Shown here: piece by piece, positions 5,192 to 6,506 of the stretch | Layout: each line of letters starts with the position of its first letter | How positions within the stretch are numbered: position 1 is the first letter of the stretch | NCBI GenBank assembly: GCA_031257595.1 | Contig: JAIROH010000035.1 | Coordinates: 1 to 6,506, forward strand | Source: Treponema sp. | Lineage (GTDB): Bacteria; Spirochaetota; Spirochaetia; Treponematales; Breznakiellaceae | Direction: 5' to 3' | Length of the DNA stretch: 6,506 nucleotides | Position numbers and translations under genes: made by a program | Notes under the pieces: generated by a model | Database searches by the model: none | Seen by the model: the letters and a program-made list of their open reading frames with translations, nothing else | What the model was told of the DNA's origin: nothing

Positions 5192-6481
5192 TTATTTTAC
5201 CGCCTCGAAGCCTTGTTTCAGATCGTCGATAATGTCGTCGATATGTTCGGTTCCGATGGAGAGCCTCACGGTGTTGGGCTTGATCCCCTGTTCCAGCAGC
5301 TCTTTTTCTTCCACCTGGGAATGGGTCGTGGAAGCCGGATGGATTACAAGCGACTTTACGTCGGCGACATTGGCAAGGAGCGAGAAAAGCTCCAGCTTTT
5401 CGGTAAACAGTTTTGCCTTGTCGGCGCCGCCCTTGATTTCAAACGTAAAGATCGAAGCGCCCCCTTTGGGAAAGTATTTTTTGTAGAGGCTATGATCCCG
5501 GTGATCGGGCAGGGCCGGATGGTTCAGTTTTTCAACCTGGGGATGGCCCTTGAGGAATTCCAGTACCTTGAGGGTGTTTTCCACATGCCGCTCGACCCGC
5601 AGCGACAGGGTTTCAAGGCCCTGGAGGAACAGGAACGCGTTAAACGGAGAAAGGGCCGAGCCCGTATCGCGGAGCAGCGTGGTCCTGGCCTTGATGATGT
5701 AGGCAAGGTTCCCCACGGCCTGGGTAAACACGACCCCGTGATAGCTGGGGTTGGGCTTTGAAAGGCCGGGAAATTTGTCGTTTTGGGCCCAGTCGAATTT
5801 TCCGCCGTCTACGATCACGCCGCCTATCGAGGTTCCGTGGCCGCCGATAAACTTTGTCGCCGAATGGACGACAATGTCTACGCCGTATTCGATCGGCCGC
5901 AGAAGGTAGGGAGTGGCAAAGGTGCTGTCCACGATAACGGGGATTCCGTGTTTGTGGGCAATGGCGACGACCGCTTCAATATCGACAATGCTGGCGTTGG
6001 GGTTTCCGATGGTCTCGAAAAAAAGCGCCTTGGTATTGGGCTTTATGGCTTTCTCGAAATTTTCAGGCTTGCTGCCGTCTACAAAACTCACCTCCACGCC
6101 GGTATCTTTCAGGGTGTTGGAAAAAAAGTTGAAGGTGCCGCCGTAGATCTGGAAATCCGAAACGATATGATCCCCGGAACGGGTGATGTTCTGGATCGCG
6201 TAGGTGGTGGCGGCGGCGCCCGACGACAGGGCCAGCGCGCCGACGCCTTTTTCCAGGGCGGCTATACGCTGCTCGAACACGTCCCAGGTCGGATTCATAA
6301 TCCGCGTGTAGATGTTTCCCGTTTCGGTCAGGGCGAAACGGTCCGCCGCCGACTTGGAACTGGGAAACACGTAAGACGTGGTCTGATAGATTGGCACCGC
6401 CCGTGCGTCCGTAGCGGGATCCGGCTTTTCCTGGCCCGCGTGGACCTGGATGGTTTCAAAAGCCCATTTTTCTCTTGACAT
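5192..6481 (-). CDS. metY: O-acetylhomoserine sulfhydrylase / aminocarboxypropyltransferase (MetY, PLP enzyme)
   Basis: Cytoplasmic PLP-dependent enzyme of the Cys/Met metabolism family. It condenses O-acetylhomoserine with sulfide (homocysteine for methionine synthesis) or with methanethiol (methionine directly). At 429 residues it is full length for MetY, longer than typical cystathionine gamma-synthases of about 380-400. Landmarks in order: HAGQEKPDPATDARAVPIYQ (14-33), the MetY-style opening; YTRIMNPT (58-65), giving the Tyr and Arg that bind PLP phosphate from the neighbouring subunit; SSGAAA (86-91); FFETIGNPN (154-162); DSTFATP (185-191), with Asp185 contacting the pyridine nitrogen; HSATKFIGGHG (206-216), with Lys210 forming the Schiff base; and the C-terminal PNTVRLSIGTEH (402-413), with Arg406 for the substrate carboxylate. 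No key residue is missing. The start at 6481 is supported by AAGGAG six bases upstream. The gene is transcribed towards the + strand cluster. Its promoter lies outside the window, so any methionine riboswitch cannot be assessed. Confidence 0.96.
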   Translation of the reverse strand: MSREKWAFETIQVHAGQEKPDPATDARAVPIYQTTSYVFPSSKSAADRFALTETGNIYTRIMNPTWDVFEQRIAALEKGVGALALSSGAAATTYAIQNITRSGDHIVSDFQIYGGTFNFFSNTLKDTGVEVSFVDGSKPENFEKAIKPNTKALFFETIGNPNASIVDIEAVVAIAHKHGIPVIVDSTFATPYLLRPIEYGVDIVVHSATKFIGGHGTSIGGVIVDGGKFDWAQNDKFPGLSKPNPSYHGVVFTQAVGNLAYIIKARTTLLRDTGSALSPFNAFLFLQGLETLSLRVERHVENTLKVLEFLKGHPQVEKLNHPALPDHRDHSLYKKYFPKGGASIFTFEIKGGADKAKLFTEKLELFSLLANVADVKSLVIHPASTTHSQVEEKELLEQGIKPNTVRLSIGTEHIDDIIDDLKQGFEAVK

Positions 6482-6487
6482 AGATTG

Positions 6488-6493
6488 CTCCTT
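6488..6493 (-). promoter_or_regulatory. Strong Shine-Dalgarno for metY
   Basis: On the - strand AAGGAG is followed by a six-base spacer (CAATCT) and the ATG, which fixes the metY start. This is the only near-consensus ribosome binding site with ideal spacing in the window. Confidence 0.85.
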
Positions 6494-6506
6494 TTCAGGG
6501 TTTATT

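Noticed and set aside
5187..5206. GAGGC...GCCTC inverted repeat over the metY stop codon
   Set aside because: It is a 5-bp stem within coding sequence and without a U-tract, too weak to call a terminator.
5783..6478. A 231-codon + strand frame opposite metY
   Set aside because: It is antisense to conserved MetY motifs, including the PLP-lysine region, and encodes no recognisable domain; a composition shadow.

Overview
The window carries five well-supported protein genes at high density. Four lie on the + strand: an OmpA-domain envelope protein, a long-form ribose-phosphate pyrophosphokinase, an FGGY-family carbohydrate kinase and a diacylglycerol-kinase-family lipid kinase. One lies on the - strand: O-acetylhomoserine sulfhydrylase. 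I see no rRNA, tRNA, CRISPR array or insertion sequence. DNA is moderately GC-rich with strong G/C preference at third codon positions, which creates many long antisense shadow frames.

The likely source is a spirochaete of the Treponema group, perhaps a GC-richer gut or environmental lineage. This is inferred from protein character: the extended Prs, the OmpA domain reading GHTA where most bacteria have GHTD, and the style of the kinase and lipid kinase. No single marker proves it.

Layout: (1) 22-1212, secreted OmpA-C protein, probably periplasmic or outer-membrane associated. (2) 1264-2523, prs, after a 51-nt gap. (3) 2498-3826, FGGY kinase, overlapping the end of prs by 26 nt. Genes 1 to 3 look like one transcription unit. 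(4) A 63-nt gap with an extended -10 motif just before (5) 3890-4999, the lipid kinase, which has no Shine-Dalgarno and could be leaderless. (6) 5000-5191, a structured non-coding convergent spacer with a perfect 10-bp GC-rich inverted repeat and short direct repeats. (7) 5192-6481 on the - strand, metY, the only gene here with a textbook ribosome binding site.

Functional links: Prs turns ribose 5-phosphate into PRPP for nucleotide, histidine and tryptophan synthesis. The overlapping FGGY kinase could feed sugar phosphates into the same pentose-phosphate pool, although its sugar is unknown. The lipid kinase and OmpA protein belong to envelope biology and MetY to sulfur amino-acid metabolism. 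The region looks like ordinary chromosome rather than a mobile or defence island. The points that most deserve a second look are the substituted ligand-binding residues in OmpA and Prs, the possible leaderless promoter and the intergenic hairpin.
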